Source: CAWKOH01 sp963851245
GTDB lineage: Bacteria > Actinomycetota > Acidimicrobiia > Acidimicrobiales > Palsa-688
Reading direction: 5' to 3'
NCBI GenBank assembly: GCA_963851245.1
Contig: CAWKOH010000012.1
Coordinates: 434,001-498,000 of the forward strand
DNA: 64,000 bases
The number at the start of each line of letters is the position of its first letter. The stretch's first letter is position 1. A program made the translations under genes and the position numbers. This document shows positions 35,800 through 45,118 of the stretch, in pieces. The notes under the pieces were generated by a model that saw only the letters and a program-made list of their open reading frames with translations, had not been told where the DNA came from and did no database searches.

Positions 35800-36557
35800 G
35801 GCGTTCCTCCCAGATTTGCGTAGGTGGTGCTCGCTGTCTGCCTGGTCGGGGGCCGCTTCTTCCGTCGCCCATTTCCGACCGCCGGCTCGCTTGTCCCCGC
35901 CGGCCGGTCTGTCCCCGGCGGCACGCTGGCGGCGATGCCCTGCTCGAGTATCTCGAGCCCGTCGGCGATGATCTCGGCCAGGTTCCCACCGTTCAGGTGC
36001 CAATGGATGTGGGCCGCCTGGATGGCGCCTCCAGCCGCCGCGGCCCAGATCCAGGGGGCCATCGAGTCCTCGGGCGCACCCAGGCGAGAGGCGAAGAAGT
36101 CCCTGATGGCGGCGTTGCTGATGAGCTGCACGCCGCCCATGACGCCGGCCAGCACGCTCGGTGTGCCGGCGATGACCCTGATCCAGCGGCCGACATGGGC
36201 AGGATCCTCGAGCGCCACAACCTGCCCGAAGGCGACCCGAAGGGCCCGCACCGGGGCCTCGTCCGGCGGCCGCTCTCTAAGCGCTTCCCGCAGGATGCGG
36301 GCCTCTCGCCGCAGCCTGACCTGGAGCACGTCCTCCTTGGTGGGGAAGTAGCGGTAGAAGGTCCGGACGGAAATGCCCGCCTCGGAGGCGATGTCCTCCA
36401 CCGTGACGCGGCCGAAACCTCGATCATCGAAGAGGCGGAGAGCAACGCGCTCGATCTCGGAGATCATCGCCTCCAGCCGCTGCTCCCTGAGTTTCTCGGC
36501 GAGCGGCCGCTTCGCCGTGCCCTGGACAGGATCGACGGTCAGGGGGGTGACGGCCAC
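35796..36557 (-). CDS. TetR family transcriptional regulator
   Basis: 253 residues. The N-terminal helix-turn-helix is at about residues 30-75: AMISEIERVALRLFDDRGF, then VTVEDIASEAGISVRTFYRYFPTKEDV. The C-terminal ligand domain is typical in length, with a Pro/Arg-rich tail. It likely represses its own operon (amidohydrolase 36568-37764 upstream, alpha/beta hydrolase downstream with a 4-base overlap). Start ATG at 36557, ten bases after the amidohydrolase stop. Inducer unknown. Confidence 0.9.
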   Translation of the reverse strand: MAVTPLTVDPVQGTAKRPLAEKLREQRLEAMISEIERVALRLFDDRGFGRVTVEDIASEAGISVRTFYRYFPTKEDVLQVRLRREARILREALRERPPDEAPVRALRVAFGQVVALEDPAHVGRWIRVIAGTPSVLAGVMGGVQLISNAAIRDFFASRLGAPEDSMAPWIWAAAAGGAIQAAHIHWHLNGGNLAEIIADGLEILEQGIAASVPPGTDRPAGTSEPAVGNGRRKKRPPTRQTASTTYANLGGTP

Positions 36558-36567
36558 GAGTTCAGCC

Positions 36568-37764
36568 CTATCCTGGGGTTCCGGCTAGAACGTCTGCCAG
36601 TTCGAATCCGATGCGGTCGATGTGGGGCTGCAAGCGACGGACGTCGAAACCGTAGAGGCCGGCAGCGTTGTCGAAGAGGACCTTGGCGGTGTCCTCCTCT
36701 GTGACGCTCGGGTGGCCGGCCAGCACCGCGACCTTGTCGAAGGTGTGGGGGACGAAGGACTCGAAGTGCGGATAGTCGACGCCGAACATGGCCGCATCGG
36801 CACCGATGTGGAAGCCCGCCAGCTGGTTCCGGTCGGCGTCCTTGCCGACCAGCTCGTCGATTGGTAGCTGTCTGGGGTCGAATGGCGAAACACCGATGAA
36901 GCAGTTCTCGCCGATGTACTCGCTGGCCATTCTTTTCACCGTCCGCTCCCGGTTCATGGACCGGGCGAAGGCCATCCAGTCGTCAGTCCAACTCAACGTC
37001 ATGTCGAGATGGGCGATGGCCGGCACCAGGAACATCAGTTGCGTCTCGATGAAACCCACCCGAAGCTGGGGGAAGCGGTCGAACACGCCCCCGGCGATCA
37101 TCTGCCAGAGTGACCGCACCGAGTAAAACCCGTTCTCGATGGAAACGGTCAGGATGGCGGCGAAGCCCGTAGCGCTGTAGCCGGGAAGGCCGGCACCTCC
37201 GTGCTGGCTGAGGGGCAGGCCGACCTCCTCGACCGCGGCCCAGATGGGATCGAGGACGGGATCGAAGAAGTCCCTCCCTCCCGGGTTGAGCGCCGGCATC
37301 ATGATGCCACCCAGTCCCTGATCCTTGGCCCAGTGCACGTCCCGGACGGCCTGGTCGATGTCGTCGAAGGACACCACGGCCTGGCCGGAACGGCGGCCCG
37401 GTGCTTCGGCGCAGAAGTCCACCAGCCACCGGTTGTAGGCCCGGCGGCCCTCCGCCTCCAGGTCCGCATCCTGGGCGCGCGCCGAGTCCTCGAAGCGGTT
37501 GATCTGAAAGGGTTGGCCGTTCGGGAAGAGAACTTCGGCGACCACACCCTGGCCCTCCAGCACCGCCAAGCGCCGATCCGAGTCCCACTGGGCATCAGCG
37601 CCGTACTCGGGGTTGAGGTTGCCGGCGTCGGGTATGCCCGCCTCTTCGGCCGCTCGGACCCACTCGTCGTAGGCTTCGAGGTACTCGCCCTCGATGTAGT
37701 CCCGGTACCCGGCTCGGGACGCCTTGACGTGTCCGTCCACCGAGACGATCGCGGTCTTGGCCAT
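36568..37764 (-). CDS. amidohydrolase family protein (PF04909)
   Basis: 398 residues from ATG at 37764, with GGGAGGGTC upstream. TAIVSVDGHVKASRAGYRDYIE carries the metal motif near residues 7-12, then AEVLFPNGQPF, LSQHGGAGLPGYSATGF near 203-219 and the late Asp in MFGVDYPHFESFVPHTF near 341. The SVDGHV motif with Gly before His is a subgroup trait. First gene of a leftward operon with TetR and the alpha/beta hydrolase; divergent from the solute-binding protein at 37885, so import and hydrolysis of one compound is possible (inference). Confidence 0.87.
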   Translation of the reverse strand: MAKTAIVSVDGHVKASRAGYRDYIEGEYLEAYDEWVRAAEEAGIPDAGNLNPEYGADAQWDSDRRLAVLEGQGVVAEVLFPNGQPFQINRFEDSARAQDADLEAEGRRAYNRWLVDFCAEAPGRRSGQAVVSFDDIDQAVRDVHWAKDQGLGGIMMPALNPGGRDFFDPVLDPIWAAVEEVGLPLSQHGGAGLPGYSATGFAAILTVSIENGFYSVRSLWQMIAGGVFDRFPQLRVGFIETQLMFLVPAIAHLDMTLSWTDDWMAFARSMNRERTVKRMASEYIGENCFIGVSPFDPRQLPIDELVGKDADRNQLAGFHIGADAAMFGVDYPHFESFVPHTFDKVAVLAGHPSVTEEDTAKVLFDNAAGLYGFDVRRLQPHIDRIGFELADVLAGTPG

Positions 37765-37884
37765 GATTCCCGACCCTCCCTTCCGACCCCGACGGCTGGG
37801 CCGCCGTCTGGCAGGATATGCCACTACCGGCCTATAGTGTCAAAGCGAACCCTGTCGTTTCGGGGATCAGGGGGGTTTCAACGC

Positions 37885-39138
37885 ATGAGTCGGACGCGAT
37901 GGAAAGTGCCGGCGCTGGTCCTGGCCAGCCTGCTGATGGCGGCGGCTTGCAGCTCGTCCAAGCCCGCTTCGAGCGCGAGCGGGTCTGCGGCGGGTAGCGC
38001 GACCGGGAACGCCCCGACCATCACCGTCGGACTGCTCACCGACATCACCGGGATAGGCGGCAGCCCCAGCGTGGTCAAGGGGATCGAGGCTGGCATCGGC
38101 ATGGCCGCTTCGGAGGGGTACAAGATCCGCTACGTCCTCGGTGACACCCAGAGTTCGCCCACAGCCGCCCTCACAGCCGCGCAGAAACTGGTGGAGGAGG
38201 ATCACGTCTTCGCGGTGGTAGCCGTATCAGGGCTCACGTTCGCGGCGGCCCCCTTTCTGTCGGCCCACCACGTTCCCGTTGTGGGAGTAGCCGAGGACTC
38301 TACTGAGTGGATCACCAGCCCGAACATGTTCTCGGTCATCGGTACCGAGGACTACACCAAAGTCGAATCTACTTACGGCGAGTTCTTCAAGCGGGTCGGT
38401 GCCACGCGGATCGGTACGCTGGGATTCTCCATAACGCCGTCGGCCAAGGAGGCAGCCAAGGCGGCAGCGATATCCGCCGAGGTCGCCGGCGTAAGTGCCC
38501 CCTACGTGAACCCGGACTTTCCATTCGGCAGCACCAACGTGGGGCCCGAGGCAATCGCCATGAAGAATGACGGTATCAACGGGCTCACCACGGCAGTCAC
38601 CCCGAACATCAACTACCTCCTGCTGACGGCTCTCAAGCAGCAAGGCGACACCTTGAAGGGGGCGCTGCTCCCGACCGGTTACGGCGGCGACCTCGAATCG
38701 GCGGGCGCGGCAGCCCAACAGGCGGCCCAAGGCGTCTACTTCCTGACCGGACAGGAGCCCGTCGAGATGCACACGCCGGCGACCGAGCGCATGCAGAACG
38801 CGTTTCGCACCTACGCCGGCGTGGCGGGTGATCCGACCTTCGCGGAGTACTGGGGGTACGAGAGCATCGACGGCGTCGTGGCCGGGTTGAAGGCGGCCGG
38901 CGGGCACCCCAGCCAGCAGCAGTTCATGAATGCCATGCTGTCCATCCGCAGCTACAACCCGGCTGGCCTGTACGGAAACCAGTCGGTCGGTTTCGCCATG
39001 GACCAGCGGGGCAAAGCCGCCGGCGTCAACAACTGCTTCTGGATCACCCAGTATGTGGGTGATTCCTTCCATCTAGTTCCCGGCATGGATCCCCTCTGCG
39101 GGTACATCATCCCTGGCAAGACGGTGTCGTCCTCGTAG
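37885..39138 (+). CDS. ABC-type solute-binding lipoprotein (Peripla_BP_6)
   Basis: 417 residues from ATG at 37885. Signal peptide with lipobox: VPALVLASLLMAAAC, Cys near residue 22, then a Ser/Ala/Gly linker. ITVGLLTDITGIGGSPSVV near residue 48 starts the type I binding fold; FAVVAVSGLTFAAAPFL and HLVPGMDPLCGYIIPGK at the end are shared with its paralogue at 55445-56698, which has the same length. It would bind a small molecule on the outer face of the membrane. No ABC permease or ATPase genes accompany it. The 120-base divergent gap has TATAGT at 37833-37838 as a possible -10. Confidence 0.88.
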   Translation: MSRTRWKVPALVLASLLMAAACSSSKPASSASGSAAGSATGNAPTITVGLLTDITGIGGSPSVVKGIEAGIGMAASEGYKIRYVLGDTQSSPTAALTAAQKLVEEDHVFAVVAVSGLTFAAAPFLSAHHVPVVGVAEDSTEWITSPNMFSVIGTEDYTKVESTYGEFFKRVGATRIGTLGFSITPSAKEAAKAAAISAEVAGVSAPYVNPDFPFGSTNVGPEAIAMKNDGINGLTTAVTPNINYLLLTALKQQGDTLKGALLPTGYGGDLESAGAAAQQAAQGVYFLTGQEPVEMHTPATERMQNAFRTYAGVAGDPTFAEYWGYESIDGVVAGLKAAGGHPSQQQFMNAMLSIRSYNPAGLYGNQSVGFAMDQRGKAAGVNNCFWITQYVGDSFHLVPGMDPLCGYIIPGKTVSSS

Positions 39139-39143
39139 ACCGG

Positions 39144-39163
39144 CCGCCTGCTGGAGGAGGCGG
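39144..39163. terminator. hairpin between convergent genes
   Basis: CCGCCT (39144-39149), eight-base loop, AGGCGG (39158-39163), between the solute-binding protein stop (39138) and the LURP-one-like stop (39167). Perfect 6-bp stem; could serve both strands. Confidence 0.45.
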
Positions 39164-39166
39164 GAG

Positions 39167-39691
39167 TCAGTCGTGGCCCATCCGGTCAAGGCAGACAGCT
39201 ACGGCGAGAATCAGGGCGTCGTCTTGATCCGGGGCGATCTCGATGCCGTACGTATCTCGGACCCGAAACCAGCGCTTCGATACCTCGGCCACCTTCTGGC
39301 CGTGGCGTTCGACGGTGTACTCATGGTCCACGATGTTCCCGTGGACGTCCAGGTCTTCACCGTCGCGCACGTCGACCGAATACCGCTCCCGGACGGGAGT
39401 GAATGCGGCTTTCTTCACGGTGGCGATGGTGTCGCCTCCACGTTCGATCTCCATCGTGTCGCGCACCCGGAGCTTCTTCTCCTGGATCTTGTACAGCTCG
39501 GCCCCGGAGCGATCCTCGATGAGCAGTGTTTCCCTTACCCGCAGCGCCTTCCCATCCACTTTGAAGACCCGCTCACCGCTGTTCGTCTCGATCCAGTAGT
39601 CGTCACCGATCGAGAACATTTTCTCGCGTAACTGATACTGCAATCCGGCATCTCCGCGCCGCTCCTCTCGGCGCTCGCGTCCTCGTAGCAT
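39167..39691 (-). CDS. LURP-one-related (tubby-like fold) protein
   Basis: 174 residues from ATG at 39691 with AAGGAGG ten bases upstream. After a charged N-terminus (RGRERREERRGD), the repeated strands YQLREKMFSIGDDYWIE, GERVFKVDGKALRVRETLL, KIQEKKLRVRDTMEIE and KVAEVSKRWFRVRDTYGIEI give the 12-stranded barrel with a central hydrophobic helix (DDALILAVAVCLDRM) of the LURP-one/scramblase-like family. Biochemical function in bacteria is not established; membrane or lipid association is suspected from eukaryotic relatives. The 241 bases upstream show no gene. Confidence 0.8.
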   Translation of the reverse strand: MLRGRERREERRGDAGLQYQLREKMFSIGDDYWIETNSGERVFKVDGKALRVRETLLIEDRSGAELYKIQEKKLRVRDTMEIERGGDTIATVKKAAFTPVRERYSVDVRDGEDLDVHGNIVDHEYTVERHGQKVAEVSKRWFRVRDTYGIEIAPDQDDALILAVAVCLDRMGHD

Positions 39692-39932
39692 GTGGCCTAC
39701 CTCCTTGCGGTGCGAATACCGTGACTGCTCTGCACGCTGATGTCGAGCACATGAGCGGCGGTGGCCTCGGCGGCGGTCGCGCCACGGACATTATGCCTCT
39801 CAGGGAACAGCGGCATCACCAGAACGATACTGATCCAGCCGGGCAGGAGGGTCCTTTTGGCGGCACGGGCCCACCCCTGCCAGCGCGCTGAGCGTCCGCT
39901 TCACCACGGCGGGTGCGCGGATATTCCCAACG

Positions 39933-40748
39933 TCAATCAGCGGCGTGAAGAGCGATGTCTGCGGGATGGTCCGCGTCGACGGTCACGAAGTCAGGCGGGC
40001 GCCGCTCCGCCAGGGCGGCGAAGGCCTCGAGGTTGGCGGGCTGTCCCAATAGTCGGGCGAAGGCCGTGTTCTCTCTCACCCGGGCGGCGCCGATCAGCTC
40101 CCGATGGGCCGCCACGATCGTTCGTTTCGTCTCGATGAGCGATGCGATGGGTTTGCCGGCGAGCGTTCCGGCTGCTTCGAGGGTCGCCCCCAGCAAGTCC
40201 TCCGGAGCGGTCACCCGCCAGACCAGCCCCATCTTCTGGCACTCCTCGGCGTTGAACCACGCGCCACTCATGAGCAACCAGGTGGCCTCTTGGCGTCCCA
40301 TGAGAAGGGGGAGCAGGTAGGAGCTCCCGGCTTCGGGCGCCACAGCCAGGTCGGTGAACGGGCACCGCAGTTTGGCGGCGCTCGACATCAAGGCAAGGTC
40401 GGCGAACCCGAGGATGGTGGCGCCGATACCGAGCGCCATTCCGTTCACTGCGCACAGTAACGGCTTAGGGAAGGCCGTCAGCTGGTCGATCAGCCCCGGA
40501 AAACCGTGCACACCGGCCTTGAACGATTCCGGCGCGGTGGTCCTCGACGCCATCTCGACGACATCGGTGCCCGCCGAGAACGCCCGGCCGTTGCCCGTCA
40601 GCACCACGACGGCAATGTGGGGCGATTCCGCCGCCTCCGCCAGCGCCTCGGTCGTGGCGTCATAGAGCGCCTCGTTGAAGGCGTTCAGGGCCTCGGGTCG
40701 GTCCAGGGTCAAGACGCGGATGCGGGCATCGTCGCGGACCTGCAGCAC
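39933..40748 (-). CDS. enoyl-CoA hydratase/isomerase family protein
   Basis: 271 residues from GTG at 40748, just after the P450 stop and behind a GAGGG-type site. LTLDRPEALNAFNEALYD near residue 13-30, GRAFSAGTDVVEMA near 58-71 (oxyanion), VNGMALGIGATILGFADLAL near 101-120; the first catalytic Glu is replaced, and VAPEAGSSYLLPLLMGR near 136-152 has Glu at the second position, as in enoyl-CoA isomerases. Third gene of a leftward operon with the cupin and P450 upstream. Confidence 0.86.
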   Translation of the reverse strand: MLQVRDDARIRVLTLDRPEALNAFNEALYDATTEALAEAAESPHIAVVVLTGNGRAFSAGTDVVEMASRTTAPESFKAGVHGFPGLIDQLTAFPKPLLCAVNGMALGIGATILGFADLALMSSAAKLRCPFTDLAVAPEAGSSYLLPLLMGRQEATWLLMSGAWFNAEECQKMGLVWRVTAPEDLLGATLEAAGTLAGKPIASLIETKRTIVAAHRELIGAARVRENTAFARLLGQPANLEAFAALAERRPPDFVTVDADHPADIALHAAD

Positions 40749-40765
40749 GTGGCCCTCGGCCCCTT

Positions 40766-41989
40766 TTACTGCCGAAGCCGTACGGGTAGCGACTTGAGGC
40801 CGTTGTTCAGGTTGGACCGAATGCGTCGGGGCTCGCCCGTTAGTTCGATGGACGGGAAGGCGGTCAGCAGCTCGTCGAGGAACACCCGGCCTTCCAAGCG
40901 GGCCAGGTGCACGCCGAGGCAGAAGTGCTGCGCCACTCCGAAGCTGAGGTGCGGGTTCGGGTGGCGCCGGATGTTGAAGCGCTGCGGATCGGCGAAGACG
41001 TCCTCGTCTCGATTGGCCGACGTGTACCACATCGCCACCTTGTCGCCGGCCCGGATAGGCGTGCCTCTCAGCTCGGTGTCGGCGGTGGCGGTGCGGCGGA
41101 AGTAGTGCAGCGGGTTGGCCCACCGCAGGATCTCCTCCACGGCCGAGGGCAAGCGGGTGCGGTCGTCGCGCAGGTCAGCCAGCTGGTCGGGGTGTGAGAG
41201 CAGCGCATGCAGGCCTGAGGAGAGCATCGTCTTGGTCGTGTCGTTGCCAGCCGTGACGAGCTGGACGAAGAAGCTGCCGAACTCGATGTCCGACATCGGC
41301 CCGTCGCCGAAGTTCCCGGCCAGGATGAGCGACGCCAGGTCCTTCACGCGGTGGTTCGGACCGCCTGCGAGCGGCGAACTGCGATCGCGTACATGGCCAT
41401 GTCGACCATGCCAGTCGGGGAGTAGCTCTCGGGAGCCGCTAGTTCGGGGTCCTGGCTGCGAGTGTTGACTGCTCGGCCCAGATCCGGATCTGCGGCCAGT
41501 CCTCCCGAGGGATGCCCACCAGCTCTCCCACGACCTGGGAGGGCAGCAGGCCGGCGACCTCGTGCACGAACTCCACGTCACCGCTGTTCCGCCGCTTCGG
41601 CGAAGATCGATCGGCATATCGACCCGGATCTGGTTCTCCATCCGGCCGATCACCCGCGCCTTGAAGCTGTCGACCAGCGGTTTGCGGTAGGCGGTGTGGC
41701 GGGGTGGGTCCATCATCAGCAGCATGTTGCGGGTGGCCTCGAGCTGCTCCGGTGGCATGTTCTCCGAGGACCACGCCCTGAATTTCGGCGGAGAAGGTCT
41801 TCGGGTTGCGCGCCACCTGGGGACAGTCGGCGTGCTTGAGCACAGCCCAGTAACCGGGTTCGCCGGGCATTTCCTGCCAGTACACCGGTTGGTGCGACGC
41901 AGCTCGGCGAAGATCTCGTGGATGGGCCCGTCCACGTAAAGGTCGGGGTCGTAGATATCGACGCCGGGTTCCCGGGTGGTCTGCGCCAT
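40766..41989 (-). pseudogene. cytochrome P450 broken by several frameshifts
   Basis: P450 of about 410 residues in outline. Start ATG at 41989 (MAQTTREPGVDIYDPDLY). The protein signal jumps between two frames at least six times: IHEIFAELRRTN, then YWQEMPGEPGYWAVLKHAD, back to MPPEQLEATRNMLLMMDPP, then VEFVHEVAGLLPSQVVGEL, then ESYSPTGMVDMAMYAI, then KDLASLILAGNFGDG. The second half is intact: I-helix AGNDTTKTML, ExxR in AVEEILRWANP, and heme-binding FGVAQHFCLGVHLARLEG. The residues around each break remain P450-like, so base-calling errors are as likely as decay. Similar to CYP125/142-type steroid or fatty-acid P450s. Sits between cupin and crotonase genes. Confidence 0.82.
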
Positions 41990-42002
41990 GGACCGCTGCC
42001 GT

Positions 42003-42461
42003 TCAGTCGACGAGCACGGGGGGACGGCCCAGACCGTGTTGCTCGCAGACCGCTAGGTAGAAGGCGAGTGTGCCCGGCCCGTCGCTCACCGACTCGATGT
42101 TGCCGTTGGGGTCCAGGTTGAGGTTGACCCCGTACATGTGGAACCACACGCGCGTGTTGTCTTCGATGCACTGCAGGGTGTGGACCGAGTTGGCGGGCTC
42201 ATAAAGAAAAGAGTCGGCCCGGTTGACGTACTCGTACTCCTTGTACTTCCAGGCGCCGGACTTGGTATAGCCCCACACCGGCCCGGTGTGCCGGTGAGTG
42301 GCCACTTCGAAGCCGGCCTGAAAGACGTTCTCGATGATCCAGAGGCTCTCCTTCTCGCGCACCTGCAGCACCCGGATCAGGTTCCCGCCACCGATCTCCA
42401 CGAAGGGAATCTCGCTGTCACCGATGTGCACCGCGGTAGGGACCGGAGAAGTTACTGCCAT
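42003..42461 (-). CDS. cupin protein, 2,4'-dihydroxyacetophenone dioxygenase-like
   Basis: 152-residue cupin. The metal-binding motif 1 is FEVATHRHTGPVWGYTKSG near residue 50-68 (two His), with Lys/Glu-rich strand AWKYKEYEYVNR, and motif 2 PANSVHTLQCIE near 89-100 (His). This pattern is that of the ChrR-like DAD family of iron dioxygenases that cleave a C-C bond next to an aromatic ring; many relatives are uncharacterised. First gene of a leftward operon with the P450 (13 bases downstream) and a crotonase. An inverted repeat lies just upstream. Confidence 0.83.
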   Translation of the reverse strand: MAVTSPVPTAVHIGDSEIPFVEIGGGNLIRVLQVREKESLWIIENVFQAGFEVATHRHTGPVWGYTKSGAWKYKEYEYVNRADSFLYEPANSVHTLQCIEDNTRVWFHMYGVNLNLDPNGNIESVSDGPGTLAFYLAVCEQHGLGRPPVLVD

Positions 42462-42481
42462 GATCAGCCTCCCTGGAAAAT

Positions 42482-42508
42482 GTAACTGAGTTCTAAAGTA
42501 CTCGTTAC
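42482..42508. promoter_or_regulatory. inverted repeat between divergent cupin and flavin oxidoreductase genes
   Basis: GTAACTGAGT (42482-42491) and ACTCGTTAC (42500-42508), near-perfect inverted arms (one extra T on the left) separated by eight bases. Centred in the 78-base divergent region, it could control both operons. No regulator gene is next to it. Confidence 0.45.
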
Positions 42509-42539
42509 GCTCTGTGCAGACAAGAGCTACGGTTCTGAG

Positions 42540-43430
42540 ATGGACATCGGTTTGTTCGTTCCGCTCAGCGGTTTCAACGCCAACTCCACCTTCTTACGGG
42601 CGCTCGGTCCGGCCGTGGAGGAAAGAGGATTCGAGTCCCTCTGGCTGCCCGAGCACGTCGTCCTCTTCGACCAGTACGAGTCGAGTTACCCGTACGCACC
42701 GGACGGGAAGATGCCCGGCGGCGCCGATACCGGTGTGCTCGAACCACTCATGGCGCTCAGCTATGTGTCTGCGGTGACCGACCACGTCAAGTTGGGCACG
42801 GCGATCTGCCTGATACCTCAGCGCAATCCGGTGTACACGGCCAAGCAGGTAGCCGACCTCGACATGCTGTCGGGAGGCCGAGCGGTACTGGGCATCGGGA
42901 TCGGCTGGCTGCGAGAGGAGTTCGAGGCGCTGGGCGTGCCCTTTGCCCAACGGGGCCGGCGTACCGACGAGTACCTGCAGGTGATCAAGTCTCTTTGGAC
43001 CGAGGAAACGTCGTCGTTCGAGGGTGACCTGTATCGGCTGCCTGCCTGCCGGATGTATCCGAAGCCGCTGCAGGCTCCTCATCCGCCGGTACTAGTGGGG
43101 GGCGAGAGCCGGGCGGCCATGGGCCGGGCGGCGCGTCACGGCCAGGGCTGGTTCAGCTTCAACCGACTCCCCGAAGAGTGCCCGCCTGCCCTCGAGGAGC
43201 TTGACGCCGAGCTCGCTGAGGTAGGGCGCTCCCGCAAGGACCCCGACTTCTCGGTCAACGTCTGCCCCTACTTTCAGCCGATGAGTCCCGGGTCCATCGA
43301 GCAGTACCACGCCGCCGGTGTCGACAGACTCGTTGTCATGTGCCTGGGCTTCACCCCCGACGATCTACTCCCCACCCTGGATCAGCTCGTCAAGGACGTG
43401 CTGGAACCCGCCCGGGCTATCAGCTCCTAG
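42540..43430 (+). CDS. LLM class F420-dependent oxidoreductase
   Basis: 296 residues, TIGR03619-type. MDIGLFVPLSG, then ESLWLPEHVVLFDQY near residue 33-47, VKLGTAICLIPQRNPVYTAK near 83-102, GGRAVLGIGIGWLREEFEALG near 112-132 (cofactor phosphate region) and PVLVGGESRAAMGRAARHGQGW near 184-205. Actinobacterial members use F420 to reduce or oxidise aromatic and terpenoid compounds; this one's substrate is unknown. Divergent from the cupin-P450-crotonase operon across the inverted repeat and perhaps co-regulated. Confidence 0.88.
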   Translation: MDIGLFVPLSGFNANSTFLRALGPAVEERGFESLWLPEHVVLFDQYESSYPYAPDGKMPGGADTGVLEPLMALSYVSAVTDHVKLGTAICLIPQRNPVYTAKQVADLDMLSGGRAVLGIGIGWLREEFEALGVPFAQRGRRTDEYLQVIKSLWTEETSSFEGDLYRLPACRMYPKPLQAPHPPVLVGGESRAAMGRAARHGQGWFSFNRLPEECPPALEELDAELAEVGRSRKDPDFSVNVCPYFQPMSPGSIEQYHAAGVDRLVVMCLGFTPDDLLPTLDQLVKDVLEPARAISS

Positions 43431-43441
43431 GCCATCTCCCC

Positions 43442-45085
43442 TCACCCCCGCAGTCGGGGGGAGACAACCTGACCCGGCCGGCCGCAGGTATCGGCGTCGA
43501 CTGGCGCCCCGTCGCGGCGGATGGCAGCGCCATTGACCAATACGTGCGTGACACCGACGGGGGCGTCTGCGGTCAGCCGCTCCGATCCCCCGGGAAATCC
43601 CGCACCCGCCGTAGGGGACCGGGTGCGACTGTGTCGGGATCGAACACGGTGACGTCCGCCCAGGCGCCGGGACGGAGGTAGCCGCGGTCAGGGAAGGCGA
43701 AAAGGTCGGCCTGTACGCCGGTGAGCTTGCGCACGGCCGTCTCCAGCGGCATCAAGTCCCGGTCCCGGACCCAGTTGCCCAGGAAGTCGGTGGCTTGTGG
43801 GGCGTCGCACAGCTGGCTGACATGGGCACCGGCGTCGGAGAGTCCCAGGGTGCAGTTCTCGTCGAGGAGCAGCCGCCTGACGCCTTCCTCGTCGTCGTTG
43901 AAGACGATGCAGCGGACCCGGACGGCCAGGTCGGGGTCGGCGACGGCGGCGTCGAGCAACACGTCGAGCGGCGTTGTCCCCCGCTCGGCCGCCAGCTGGG
44001 CCACTTTGCCTTCATCCAGTTCGTAGGTATCCCACCGGGGGGGCATGGCCTGGCCGTCAAAGCCCTCCCATGCCTCCTTCCGCCACACCGGATCGGCGTA
44101 CGCCTTTCGTCTCTCGTCGAGGCTGGACCGGCCCAGGGCGCCGAACCTGGGGTTGACGTTCAGCAAGTAGGGGGCATCCATGGTGAACGAGAAGGCCAAG
44201 GGGCGGGGCGTCACCTGCGGCCACACCTTGGCACCGGCTTGCCACCCGGAACGGTTCAGTGCTTGCAGCTTCTCGTGCGTTCCCGACGGGTTGGTGAGCA
44301 GAGCACCGTACGTGAAAGGCAGCCCGACACGGGGTTGGATCTCGTAGAGGTCCCCTATGCCGAGTGTCTCGCCAGGGGCGAAAGATACGACGCCGCGCCG
44401 GCCGGCGGCCATGGCGTCGAGCAAGGCCTCGATCTCTCGCCGGTCGCTGCGGCGGCTCGGGACCGGTCTGCCGTCAGCGCCGTTGTGGGGCGGGGCGAAA
44501 CTGGTGGCCAGGCCGGCTGCGCCCGCCTCCATCGCTTCGCTCACGACCTGGGCCATGGCTGCCACCTCTTGGTCGGTGGCCGCCGCGGCTGTACGCCTCC
44601 TCTCCGAGCACAAAGAGGCGCAGTGCGGTGTGGCCGATGTAAGCGGCGAAGTTGAGCACGCTGCCCCGGTTCCTGACCGAGTCGAGGTACTCGGGAAAGG
44701 TGGTGAAGTCCCACGGCACTCCGGCCAGGAGCACGTCGAAGTCCATGTCTTCGACCTTCTCGAGGGTGCGGGCGATCAACTCCCGCAACTCGGGCCGCGT
44801 CGGCGCGATCGAAAACCCGCAGTTACCCGCCACCACGGTGGTGACCCCGTGGTGGCAGGAGGGGGTCAGCGCCGGGTCGAAGAACACCTGGGCGTCGTAG
44901 TGAGTGTGGATGTCGATGAAGCCTGGCGCGACCACCTGGCCTGCGGCGTCGATGGTCTGCCGTCCCTCGAGGCCCGCCCCGATCTCGGTAATGCGCCCTC
45001 CGGCGATGGCCACATCGGCCCGGCGCCGGGGCGCTCCGGTGCCGTCGACTACCCACCCGCCGGTGATGACCAGGTCTGCCGTCAC
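43442..45085 (-). CDS. N-acyl-D-amino-acid deacylase family protein, two apparent frameshifts
   Basis: About 547 residues from GTG at 45085, behind GGGGAGGAG. N-terminal part: DLVITGGWVVDGTGAP, FIDIHTHYDAQVFFDP and GVTTVVAGNCGFSIAP. The frame breaks near 44595-44605 (LRLFVLGEEAYSR, then EVAAMAQVVSEAMEAGA). It resumes through ENCTLGLSDAGAHVSQ, the catalytic-Asp region. A second break lies in the G run near 43590: adding one G gives DFPGGSERLTADAPVG, then GVTHVLVNGAAIRRDG, a standard ending, with a stop at 43442. The homopolymer position points to a sequencing error. Paralogue of 21777-23504; follows a P450 on the same strand by 33 bases. Confidence 0.82.
43445..43460. terminator. hairpin between convergent genes
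   Basis: CCCCCG (43445-43450), loop CAGT, CGGGGG (43455-43460): perfect 6-bp GC stem 15 bases after the flavin oxidoreductase stop. It overlaps the restored 3' end of the D-aminoacylase gene, so it is best placed to stop rightward transcription. Confidence 0.5.
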
Positions 45086-45118
45086 GCTTCTCCTCCCCTG
45101 AAACAAGAGACTCTGATT

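Noticed and set aside
34387..36003. Alpha/beta hydrolase starting as far upstream as 36003
   Set aside because: The extra 68 codons overlap the TetR gene and have no homology; TTG at 35799 with GGGAGGAA and a TTGA overlap is better.
37201..37884. Extended N-terminus for the solute-binding protein at 37885
   Set aside because: It would be antisense to the amidohydrolase and would bury the lipoprotein signal in the middle of the protein.
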